A stretch of DNA of 64,000 bases. Origin: Pyrenula massariospora. Lineage: Eukaryota > Ascomycota > Eurotiomycetes > Pyrenulales > Pyrenulaceae. The notes under the pieces are model-generated. The model made no database searches and was not told where the DNA came from. It worked only from the letters and a program-made list of their open reading frames with translations. Of the stretch, positions 33,486 to 43,622 are shown piece by piece; position 1 is the first letter of the stretch; each line of letters opens with the position of its first letter. Position numbers and translations under genes: made by a program. The stretch covers positions 868,001 to 932,000 of the forward strand of contig JAGFMI010000013.1 of assembly GCA_021030905.1 (NCBI GenBank), given 5' to 3'.

Positions 33486-34661
33486 TATACGCAATGATTT
33501 AAAAAAAATGATTAATTTCAGCGTTCCGCAACGGCAAAGCAATATTCAACACGTAAACAGTCTCAATCCGCGACAGTTCTCACAGCTTGGCTGGACTCCA
33601 AGCAAAAAGCAGAACAAGGATTTAAAAAAGCCATACTCGCCAGAAATTGCGGCTGAGATCTTGCAGAGCATTGGATAAGCGCAACTAGCGAGTAGGGTCA
33701 GGGAAAGCTACGGGAGTTACACGGCAGGAGCGGAAAAGTGATATGGCGTCAGCACAAGCTTTGGGCATAGGGGGACTTTCTGTGGCCGACGAATTAATGT
33801 AAGACAGAAGTTCTTCCTATCTTTGTAAGGTTTTGTGATACATCGAACACGGCAGCGCAACATAGGCGCGTGAGGACCTTCATGGGTCGTGGTAGGGCTG
33901 AGAGGCTCCCTCGTGTCGGAAGTTTTCTTTACCGATACTCATTCTTTCCAAAATTGGGCTTGGCGTCCTGACAACCACCAGATCTCTCTGTAAGAACATT
34001 TTTCACGGTTATGGATCACCCTTCGAGCGGTGTGATAATTCGTATTCTTCGGCGCCTCTTACCAAGTAGTAAATCTTAGAAGCTTCTCAACCCGGATCAG
34101 GGCTGTTCTCGGACGATCTGAACTGAGGTATTCGATACACGTTCGTGCTGTCTACTCGGTACGGCTCCTACTCCGTTAGACTCTTCGGTTGTGACAGCTG
34201 AACTGCCTATCAGACTCGGCTATGTTTACTAACAATCTCCAGCATGTTTGACCTTCGCGTTCGCTCTCGCTCGCTCTCGCTCTTTTTCTGGACTTTTTTG
34301 AACGAATCATATAATTTTTCCGATTTGATCTGCTCGTCTAGTGGATCAATTGAGGATCGGTTATAGCCTCTAGAAACGGAAATTCTGTCAGTGAGTCATT
34401 CTGCATTTGAGGAACCCAATTCAGCTTGATATTCCCGGGCCATCGCTGCAGTGGTTAGCATTATGTCAATGTGTAGCACAACGCTAAAGAAAAGTAGGTC
34501 GGTAAGCACCACCTACTTGCAATCTTTTATTAGCAGTTCAAGCAGTCGAGATGAAGTATTTTCTATTTATTGTCTCATTCTATACCTTTACTTCTCTCTT
34601 TCTCCTGTGTATCATTTTCATATTCAGATCCATTCATCCAGCTTCCTGTTTTATGCACATA
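33486..34661. other. Divergent intergenic region with CT-rich microsatellite
   Basis: About 1.2 kb between the transporter and citrate synthase starts, expected to hold both promoters. It contains a CGCTCTCG-type microsatellite (34256-34282). No supported gene. Confidence 0.45.
34256..34282. repeat. CGCTCTCGCT microsatellite
   Basis: A short run of alternating CGCT/CTCG units in the promoter region upstream of the citrate synthase gene. Confidence 0.6.
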
Positions 34662-36426
34662 ATGTCTGAAGGAAAGCTCTTCATCAAAGACTCCCGAACT
34701 TGGAAAGACTATGAGATTCCAATCTCACAGAATACCGTGAATGCTGCTGATTTGACCAAAATAAATGCACCTGCCGGCAACTCAGACCCTGCACATAGAG
34801 TCGATCAGGGCTTGCGGCTCCTTGATCCAGGTTTCCATCATACCGCTAGCCATGAGTCACATATCACATGGGTGTGAGTTTCTCGGTCAAATTCTAAATT
34901 GAGTATGGTTAGGTCTGATCATATGTTAGTGATGGCGCAAAAGGTGTGCTTCTATTCCGTGGACACGCCTGGGAAGATTTACGGGAGAAAGACTTTGAAG
35001 ACATGCTTCACCTTCTTGTCTGGGGCTCATTGCCCACTGCTGAGCAAAAGGAGAAGCTTCGCGCAGAGATAGCAGAAGTTGCTTGTTCTGTACCACCGTT
35101 TGTCTCTCAAATTGTCAAATCGTTTCCGTAAGGTGTCAAAAGACTCTGATTACGAGCAAAATGCTGAGAGTCTACAGGCGTGAAAGTCCCGCTATGACCA
35201 TGATTATTGCTGGAATTTCGGCTTACATGTCTTCTGAACCATCTATCATGCCCGCCTATAATGCAGGCAATACTTATCACCGCCAAGGTGAGCTTGTTGA
35301 CATGGCTATCGTCCATACTGTAGCTGTATACTCGGTCGTGGTTGGCCTGGCATACAGTCACCGCAAAAGGATAGAATTCACGCCACCATCACGCTCAGCA
35401 AATTTTTACGAAAACCTTCTCACGATGATTGGCACAGTTGACGGAGCCGGTAAACCTAGCAAGTTGCACTATGATTGCTTCAGGAGCGTCGGCTCTCTTG
35501 GCGCAGATCACGAGCTCACGAATTCGACATTTGCGCTTCTGGTTTCGGCATCCTCCCTCACTGATCCAATGTCATGCATCATGAGCGCGCTCTGTTCAGG
35601 ATATGGGCCGCTCCACATGGGTGCATGCGAAAGCGCTTACAAAATGATGCGAAAGCTAGGCGGCGCTCACAATGCTCCACATGTAATCAATGCAGTCAAG
35701 AGTGGGACTCACCGGTTGTACGGATACGGTCATCGCATGTATCGTGTCACTGACCCGCGCATTGCCCGGATCAAGAGTCTTATTGATGCCCTGGATGCGG
35801 GATCACCAGCGCAAGACCCGGTCCTTGCAACTGCACTCGAGATTGATCGTCTCGCGAGCCAAGATGAATACTTTACATCTCGGAACTTGCACGCCAATGT
35901 TGATCTCTACGCTGTGTTTTTTGGAATTGCAATGTAAGTTTCTAGGTATTCGGGTACCTCTAGTCTAGGCTTTGCTAAACCATTACAGGGGATTTCCAGC
36001 CGATTTCATACCTGTGATGATCGTGATGATTCGCTTGCCCGGCTACATGGCACACTGGCGAGAAGCCATGCGTGAGTATCCTTTTTCTTCACTAGACTGG
36101 TATTTTCTCACCCAATAATACTAATTGACATCTTAGACCGAGACATCAAGCTTATGCGCCCTGCTGGAATCTATTCGGGGCCAACAGAGCCGGTCAACCA
36201 AGATCCAGTCGTCCAAGAGCCAGTCATGGAAAAGCCAATCATGGAAAAGCCAATCATGGAAAAGCTAGTCATCCAAGAGCGAGTAATCCAAGAGCGAGTA
36301 ATCCAAGAGCCAGTAATTCAAGAGCCAGTCAACCAAGAGCCAGTGGTGAATAGGCAAGCATTTTCCAACATGAATGGAGAAGCGATCCCCGTGGTGAATG
36401 GGGGAATGATTGCGCCAGTGGCCTAG
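34662..36426 (+). CDS. Citrate synthase-family enzyme with repetitive C-terminal tail
   Basis: Exons 34662-34873, 34930-35127, 35178-35933, 35989-36071 and 36137-36426 give 512 residues. The citrate synthase triad is intact: His283 (GPLHMGACE), His322 (YGYGHRMY) and Asp379 (NVDLYAV). The GGA step after the first His is replaced (GPLHGGANE to GPLHMGACE), pointing to a divergent acyl-CoA or oxaloacetate pocket. There is no mitochondrial presequence; an in-frame upstream ATG at 34551 would add a hydrophobic leader instead, so a secretory form cannot be excluded. The last 80 or so residues carry about ten PV[VI]QE-like pentapeptides from a 15-bp repeat. Known relatives include primary citrate and 2-methylcitrate synthases and the alkylcitrate synthases of polyketide pathways; which one applies here is unknown. 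Confidence 0.87.
36190..36339 (+). repeat. Ten tandem 15-bp units inside the citrate synthase gene
   Basis: Units such as CCAATCATGGAAAAG and CGAGTAATCCAAGAG follow each other without gaps and stay in frame, each encoding a five-residue unit (P-V-x-Q-E or P-I-M-E-K). Adjacent identical units suggest recent slippage or unequal exchange, so copy number may vary between strains. Confidence 0.9.
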
Positions 36427-38276
36427 TTGTGGACACAGCGCTTCAAGTTATGCATATAGACGAGGATTTTTGATTAAGACCTGCACTTTTCTATGGACTT
36501 GACTGGTTATTTTGTACCTATGTCAGACCTATTATGACTTTGTCTGCAAAGGAAAGAAATTTCAAATCGGCACCTAATATCTTATGAAGAAATACTTGGA
36601 TGGATAGACATGTACCTAGAAAGCGACAAGAGCAAAATTTGTATTCTAATTTTTGAACTGCACCCAAATTCATGCACGTCACAACTTCTTTCTCGAAGCT
36701 TTTGTCCACCCAGTAAAAATCCATTGAACTTCTTCCCAGTGTTGCGCCATATTCTTCTGGGAAATTGACGCTGAGGACTCTGGCAGCTGCTGCGTCGATT
36801 ATCCCATACCAGCCTAGGCTATCAATATTTTTCTTTTCCGGGTATCTGCGCGGAATACCTGTCGAAAAACTCGGTCTGGTCTCGAAATTGGCAATATCTC
36901 ATGACATCACCAAGTAGATCACAGAGTAGCATGGAGCCGCTGTGTGCCGCTGAACATGACCCGGAATAGAATCCTAAACCTTGTAGAAGATAGGACTGGA
37001 TCTGGAATGACCGAATATAGAACCGTGCGGTCACTGCACATTCCGTTTCCTGACGTCGCTAGGAGCTGAACCGTGATCTTCTTCGGGCCTCGGGACTGAC
37101 ATCAAGTGCTCATGAATCCCAGCACGATATTCACTGAAGCTGCTAAGCAGATAGGCTCTAGCCCACCAATATTAAGGAACTCGAAAGAGGACAAATCGCT
37201 CAATGCAGGAAACACGTGTATCATGCAGAGGAATTCGGCCAGCCTTGGTCGATCCAGGGCCAGGTCATGCCGGAAGATAATTTCCGGCCAGCCTCGCTCG
37301 TGTTCGGATCCTACTGTTGAGACAGCGAGAGAAATGGCCATTTATTCCTACCAGAGCGGGCAATCTTTCCAGGAATAGCTGGCATGTGCATGTATGGTGT
37401 TCTTCGAACGTGCAGGAGCACGGACAGGGGAGCTCGTGCAAGGATGGCGTGCTCGTACTACAGACAGGGGAAGATCTCAACTAAGAAGCTAAAACCTGTC
37501 CTCTCGCAGAGCCGCCTTGATGGCGACACTGACGTGGATGCTGTAACCGATCACATATTTGCTATGATAGGCGAACGACTCCGCCGAGCTACTAGTAGCG
37601 GTGCCTAGATTGCGGCCCGAAAGCTTCAGTCTCTCTCCCTCCCCAGAACTATGATAGGGCGAACACTTTTAGATCCTCTTTGTTGTCTCGCTCGGCCTCT
37701 TAACAGCCGCGGCACTTGTGCGCTACAAGCCGAGAGTGCCGTCAGCTTACTATGTTACTCATCGTCGCGAAGTAGGGATTTCTTGGCGATAAGAAGTGGC
37801 CGAGGCAGTGATTAAATTCCTTCGAAATGAGCTATACCGCCTTGCGTGGGGTGCAGGATCAATATTTTCATCGCTGGCAGTTACGCGATTCGATGTTCCT
37901 CTTTTCTGAGGCGGTACACTGCAATGATCAGGGATTACACGAAGTTGCTAAATTCAACGCCTAGGGACGACAGTAAGCGGCGCCGACAAGACCTACTAGT
38001 TGTAAAGTCAAGGCACTGGATCCTGATGTTGCGAAAGCTACGGTGCACTCAGGTGCTCACAAAGCATCTCACCACTCCTTGAAAGACCGGAACTCCTATC
38101 ATCTAAGCTCAGGCAATTACTGCAACTTACCTCCAGCTGATTCCCATAAAGTAGGTCATACTGTTGAGGGTAGACTTCTATAATAATTTATTTATCGTCG
38201 TCTGAGCAAGTTTCTACTTTCAATGCGCTACCATTCTCCTTTTACTTCCATCTAAGCAGTTCCCTTTTTCACAATC
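36427..38276. other. Intergenic region with possible gene remnants
   Basis: About 1.85 kb. On the minus strand, open stretches near 36650-36815 (reading IIDAAAARVLSVNFPEEYG), 36822-37034 (QIQSYLLQGLGFYSG) and 37102-37341 (GWPEIIFRHDLALDRPRLAEF) look protein-like but do not join with clear splice sites, and I recognise no family. They may be pieces of a decayed gene. Nothing else is supported. Confidence 0.3.
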
Positions 38277-40177
38277 ATGACGATGACCAGCAACTCAACC
38301 TCGGAACCACGCGGTAGGCGTTTGCTGCCAAACTTGATCGACGACATCGGCCAAAGAGACCCAGAACGCATCTGGGCCTCCGTACCTCGGTCCGCACAGG
38401 TCCAAGATGGCTTTTGTGATATCTCATACAGCCAATTAGCTCGAGCCATCGACTTTACGGCGAGATGGATCGAAAGACGTATGGGCAGCGGCTTAAACTT
38501 CGAGACTGTGGTATACTATGGGTAAACATAATCAGATAGCTCCTTTGTACTTATCACCGGGTGGTGTGTGCTAATCTGAGTGGTTGGCACTATGTAGAGA
38601 GAAAGATATTCGGTATTTTATTTTACCTCTTGCTCTTGTTAAGACTGGTTATAAGGTCTGCCAAATCCATTCCCTTGCATCTGACGTATACTGAGTGCAA
38701 TTAGATGCTTGCCATGTCTTCCCGATACGGCTTGGATGGCCAGCTGTCATTGATGCAACAAGTCCGTCAACGTTCTGAGCATGCTAGCGAAGGAATTTCG
38801 TCCCCGCTTACTTGACGAAATTGTAGACAAACTGTACCACCATCCTCCATTCGAACAGCTTCGATGTCACTGCCATTGCAATCCATTCCAAGTCTCAAAT
38901 GTATTGCATACCTCCACTCGAAGAGATGCTTTCCGCAAAGCGCGTCAAGCCGTATCCTTATAAGAAGACCTTTGAAGAAGCCTCAGCTGAGCCAGTACTC
39001 ACGTTATCGACAAGCGCCACAACGAGCAGCACGGGGAAGCCCGTTGTATACACACATGCAATGTATGCGACCATTGATGCTCAGTCCATCCCGCCTCCCC
39101 TTGATGGCCGAGAAAACATCTGCACAAGCATGCAGCAATGCCAAAGACAGTGAGCAAAAATCGATGAAGTACTGCTAAGGTGAAAGCTGACAGCCAGATA
39201 GCTTCAGCGCTATGCCAGTAGCTCACGGCTCGTCGTTCGCGCGTTTCCTCAGGGCAATTCTTCTAGAGGTGACACTTGTGCTGGCAGATGATCGACCCAT
39301 CGGCGAAGACCAAGTATCTATCGACTACGTTAGGCAAGTACTGAAGCACGGTAAAGTAAACGCCGCACACTTCCTCCCGCGCACGCTCCAAGCATTGTGC
39401 AAAGATCCCGAGACATTGGCTCAGCTCTCCCAGTTCGACCTAATTGGTTGGGGCGGGGCGCCTCTTCCACAGGAAACTGGCGACCTTCTGGTCCGAAACT
39501 GCCCCAAAGCCACCTTCTTCAACAGCCTTGGTAGCCAGGAAGGCGGCGCGTATGTCTCGTACCGTACCGACCCAGAGGATTGGGAGTACGTCTGCCTCTG
39601 CCCCCACTACAACGGCATCAAGTGGGTCGAGCACGGCGATGGACTGTACGAGTTGACCGTCGTGCGCGACCCGAAGCTGCAGATGTTCCAGGGCTGCTTC
39701 ACGACCATGCCGCACCGGAAGGAGTGGTCGTCTCGAGATCTATTCTCCAAACACCCCTCCAAGCCCCACCACTGGCGCCACGAGGGCCGTGTCGACGATC
39801 TCATCGTCGGCCCGGACGGCGGCAAGTTTAACCCCGTCCCTCTGCAGGCGAAGCTGGAAGAACATCCGGCCGTTCGCACGGCGGTGATGGTCGGTGGGCG
39901 CACCTCGTCCGCGCTGCTCATCGAGCTGAAGGAACCGGATGCGGCATATGTAAGGTGGGAGGAAATTGTGGAAGACGTATGGCCGGAGATCGAAGCCAGC
40001 AATCTGAAAGCTGTTGTCTTTTGTGGAAGAGTGAAGCGGTCGTGGATTCTGATTGCGCCGCCTGAGAAACCCTTCCCAAGGTCGGAGAAGGGATCCGTGC
40101 AAAGAATGAAGTTGCGGGAACTGTTTAGAGAAGAGTTGGATGCGTTATGGGCTGCGCCAAATGGGATTACTGTCTAA
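38277..40177 (+). pseudogene. Decayed NRPS-like adenylation (AMP-binding) gene
   Basis: The start (PNLIDDIGQRDPERIWASVP), joined exons 38277-38521, 38598-38655 and from 38705 (GEKDIRYFILPLALVKTGYK, then SSRYGLDGQLSLM), and later parts (PPLEEMLS, KPVVYTH, FNSLGSQEGGAY, WRHEGRVDDLIV, KGSVQRMKL) match the adenylation domain of fungal NRPS-like (A-T-TE or A-T-R) enzymes. Between about 38753 and 38770 the frame shifts and no intron fits. A second frame change before 38899 may be an intron (GTAGAC...CAAG). A clean intron lies at 39150-39201. The ATP-binding A3 core is degenerate (TSATTSSTGKP for TSGSTGxPK). The frame ends at NGITV with no carrier-protein, thioesterase or reductase domain. A functional product is unlikely. 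Confidence 0.75.
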
Positions 40178-41350
40178 GGATTTACATGAGCGGGACACGG
40201 AGGCACCGGGCAATACCGATATCAAATATTACACATATTCCCGATCTAAGATAGATCATGCCTAAATCACCATCCCAAACCAATGGCCTGCTGATGCGCG
40301 AAATGCTACTCCCGCATCCTTAGTTCTCATCAGCAGAGTTTTGTCGTCCTTCTGGATTTGTCAAATTCACAAGGTGCCCGAATCTACGCACCGCACCAGA
40401 ATATCTAGAGCGCCTACCAAGCAGAACTATCAGTTTATCCGCTTATCGTAACTTGCCCAGCGGCTCACAGGCTGGCGGGCGGAACAAGGGACGTGTAAGG
40501 AGGGCTTTAGCAGTTAGCGAGGGAATGACTGCAGTAACTTAAATGCTTGGCTTGCCACGGGGGATATGGGGGTGAGAGGCGAGGCTGGATGACGGGAATC
40601 GTGGCCATCCCCTCGGGCCACTCAGGCCGATTATTAGGCGGTCGAGGGGTGGGGTGGCCACCACTTCTGTCATCCAGCCTCGAGGCCCAGGGGCGGAGGT
40701 TTCGGGCTTGCCAGTCAAATGGCTGGAGGAATGAATTGGAGTCCTAAATCAATAGTTTATAGGATGTAGAGAAGTAATAAGCTATCGTTTTATTTATGTT
40801 ACAAAAATTATTACAGCAATAGCTTACAATTAGGCACGGCCCAGTCTATATACCATCTACTGGTAGTTACTCAATGCAGACTGCTCTGCTTTTTGACGTA
40901 CCGAGAGGTATTCCGTGATCACCACTCTGGCAGCAAAGAACAGGATAAATAAGCAAACACTTAGAAGACTCAGATAAGTTCTATTTGCCTTGTTTTAAAC
41001 AGAGAAAATCTATCGAGTTTCTTGGGAGAGCCATAGCTGGAATCATAAAGCTTTTCCTGTCTCATAAAGCAACCGGGATTTCTACAAGCTGTTGTGGCTG
41101 CTACTACGAATACACCTTCATACCTCAATACCTTTACAGTGTCTCGCATTCCGCCTCTTGGCTTCCGGTCTGCGCGTTACGCGAGATAATCCACGAGAGA
41201 TCAGTCAATCATGCTAGCCAGGGGAGTTGTCACCCAAGTCATTGCTTAGAGAACATGATTGGGTCACGATCATCGCTGTAGGGTATGCCAAAAGTCTCCG
41301 TCTCTATGACTTTGTACGATACAGCGTATTAACATGCCAGGCCTACACTT
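40178..41350. other. Intergenic region containing an inverted-repeat element
   Basis: About 1.2 kb. It holds the inverted-repeat element at 40580-40682, listed separately, in GC-rich sequence, followed by AT-richer DNA. An open frame at 40985-41281 has no recognisable feature. Confidence 0.45.
40580..40682. mobile_element. MITE-like foldback element
   Basis: The left arm starts CGAGGCTGGATGAC and continues to GTGGCCATCCC; the right arm is its reverse complement with about 27 of 33 bases matching, ending ...GTCATCCAGCCTCG. About 35 bp of centre, including CCGATTATTAGGCGG, separates the arms. There is no coding capacity and no clear target duplication. A diverged copy of one arm and the centre occurs at 59087-59137. 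The class of transposon is unknown. Confidence 0.55.
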
Positions 41351-43262
41351 TCATGTCCCTAGCTGCAGCTCTTTGAACTTCTGCTCAATTGCCGCCAATT
41401 CGCAGACCACATCTCGGTAAAAGCTCTCCTGAAGTTCGTGCCGGCCGAGATCGTCCCCCCGCCCAAAATCACACTGGATGCATTTGTTTACAATTTCGCT
41501 GAAACCGACCCCCATTTCGCTAATGGCGGAATGGCTTAACCTCCTCGCAGTGAACCAGTCTGTGTATTCATCTTCAGCCGACCCATGCAGATCTACAGGC
41601 AGCCTTAAGGTCCGCAATGGGGCCTGAAAGGCGAGTTCCAGAAGCATAACGCCGAGTCCGTAGAGGAAAGGGTTCGGCGCGATAGAGGGGTTTGGGAACG
41701 TTGTTTCGCGGGGAAGATCGTTATTAGGGCATTTGACGGAAACGTTTGTATATGGTAACGAAAGGCACTGCAACTGGTCAACGTCATTGGGGGATTCGAG
41801 CCCGAAAAAGAGAATTTCTTGGCTTGTCCAGGATTCCTTTAACCAAGGAGTCGAGTAGAATTGGAGGACTGCCGTAGATAGGAGTCTACAGAGCCTGAGC
41901 CGCTCATGTATTGGGATTCCACGCCGTATTTTGCATTGTGAGTAGGAGTTGAAAAGGTCGGTGAGAGAGGTTGGTGGCTTCTTCTCGCTGGTTGACGAAG
42001 CTGTGGAGAGGTAAACAAGATGTCTGCAGGCCATGTTCTCTTTAAGTTGTCCGACGCAATGGCCCTCAGCTGCGTATGACTTATGGTAACAGCGCATCAA
42101 ATGATTGCAAAAATTGCGATTCAAACATAAATCAGGAAGCTGAGGAGAAGAGGCTCTGACAGTGGTTGCGCTTGTGGAGGAAGTGAACCGCACTGCTTTC
42201 TTTTGCTTTCTGGTCTGGCAAAGAAATGGTGAGGGAGACCGTGACTTGCGCTTTAAAGACTTCGTAAGGCCATTTAACGTGTCGCACACGTCTTTGGAGT
42301 TGCCAGTGTGCGGCTCATCGATGATAGACTCCACAGCAAACCAAAACGGATCCTCAAGTTTAGCGGAGCCAGCGATGGAAACATGTTTAAAGGATAAGTC
42401 GAAACGGACCGGTGAGTGTGAACCGTCATTGAGCACTGGCTGGAGACAAAAATAGGCTGCGTGTGCAGTGTGTTTCGTACACACTGTTCCCAGCGACTCG
42501 AATAGTAAAGCGGAGGCTCTTTGAACAACGCGAAATTTTTTAACCTCACGGTCTTGCTTCGCAGAGATGACTCGAGACTGCTTAGATCGGCTCTCGTCAA
42601 TCATGAATGTCTGCCCAGTCATTGTTCGCAACGTTTCATTCGAATCTTTTAACTCCACTAAAACCTGCTCGAGACGCGATGTAGAGAAGACAAACTTGAA
42701 TTTCGTTTTCATCCTCTTTCGCCAATCTCTTTCCTCAAGTTTTTCATTCTGAGTTCAGGTCAATTACCGCGCCACAAAGAGTACAACCTTTTACCTGAAG
42801 TTCGGGAGACAAGACCTTATCGATCTTCTGCACCTCCTTTTCAATGCTCTGTAATATTTCCTCGATATGGTTAATGTGTTTAACGCAAGCGTTCGCCGCA
42901 CCGCCCATGAGCCGCATCAGCCGTTCGTTGAGTGCGAAATCGTTCCACATATGGTGCGATGGTGTTTCCAGCATCTCAGCTGCCTTGAGAGCCATCAAAA
43001 TTAATTTCAACACGACAACCCATATGAGGTGTGGGGCCTGGAAACCGACCTCATCGTATCCGGCAGCACGCCCAAGAAGCAAGAAACATTCCTGATGGAA
43101 GATCGTTTGCTGAATTTCAAGAGAGTGCTGGAATCGTTTAGCCTTCCTGTCAAACTTGCGGAATCTCGTGAAAAGGCGATGGGCAGTTTTGTAATGTTCA
43201 GTTGCAGAAATGGCGACAGGAATTATCCCGAGGATAACGCCAGCAACCTCGAATCCAGACAT
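41351..43262 (-). CDS. DUF7580-type fungal protein with HeLo-like N-terminus and kinase-like C-terminus
   Basis: Exons 43262-42795 and 42748-41351 (46-bp intron), 621 residues. The start MSGFEVAGVILGIIPVAISATEHYKTAHRLF is the shared N-terminus of a large fungal family usually labelled DUF7580 or prion-inhibition-like. The junction restores LQNEKLEERDWRKRMKTKFKFVFS, as in homologs. The C-terminal part includes TPWLKESWTSQEILFFG and LYGLGVMLLELAF, resembling the later helices of a protein kinase, but no ATP-binding or catalytic kinase motif is visible. Such proteins are expanded in filamentous fungi and sit near heterokaryon-incompatibility and STAND genes; a role in self-recognition is inferred only. 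It is divergent from the double zinc-finger gene with a 360-bp gap. Confidence 0.8.
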
Positions 43263-43622
43263 TCTTACATTCGAGCAGATATCTGGATATTAGTGGAGAG
43301 TAGTGGAGGTGTTTCCCTTATTATGGTCAAGGCACCACCTTTTCAGCTGCATCGGCGAATATTGCGATTGGCTAGGCGTGCAGTTTGAGGCATTTCTCAA
43401 GGCAGACTCACCAGACCTCCCACATTGAGCCCCACCTGCGCTGAATTCATTCAGCCTCAAGCCTTTACATTTGTCCTCTTCGTCCATCGTCAAGAAGTCG
43501 AAGACGACTTTGAATCTAATTTCAAGACCCTTCCAAGATCCTTGTCTTGCTCAACGCCGACGTGGCGAATGTAAAAGGATACTCTGTGAGTCGGATCCCC
43601 GGAAGGGAGAGCTCCCACAAGA
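43263..43622. promoter_or_regulatory. Shared upstream region of the DUF7580-type and zinc-finger genes
   Basis: A 360-bp gap between divergent start codons; presumed two-way promoter. No site recognised. Confidence 0.45.

Noticed and set aside
31963-40177. Calling MFS transporter, citrate synthase and NRPS-like pseudogene one intact biosynthetic cluster
   Set aside because: The adenylation gene is broken and no core synthase lies within this stretch; kept only as a hypothesis.
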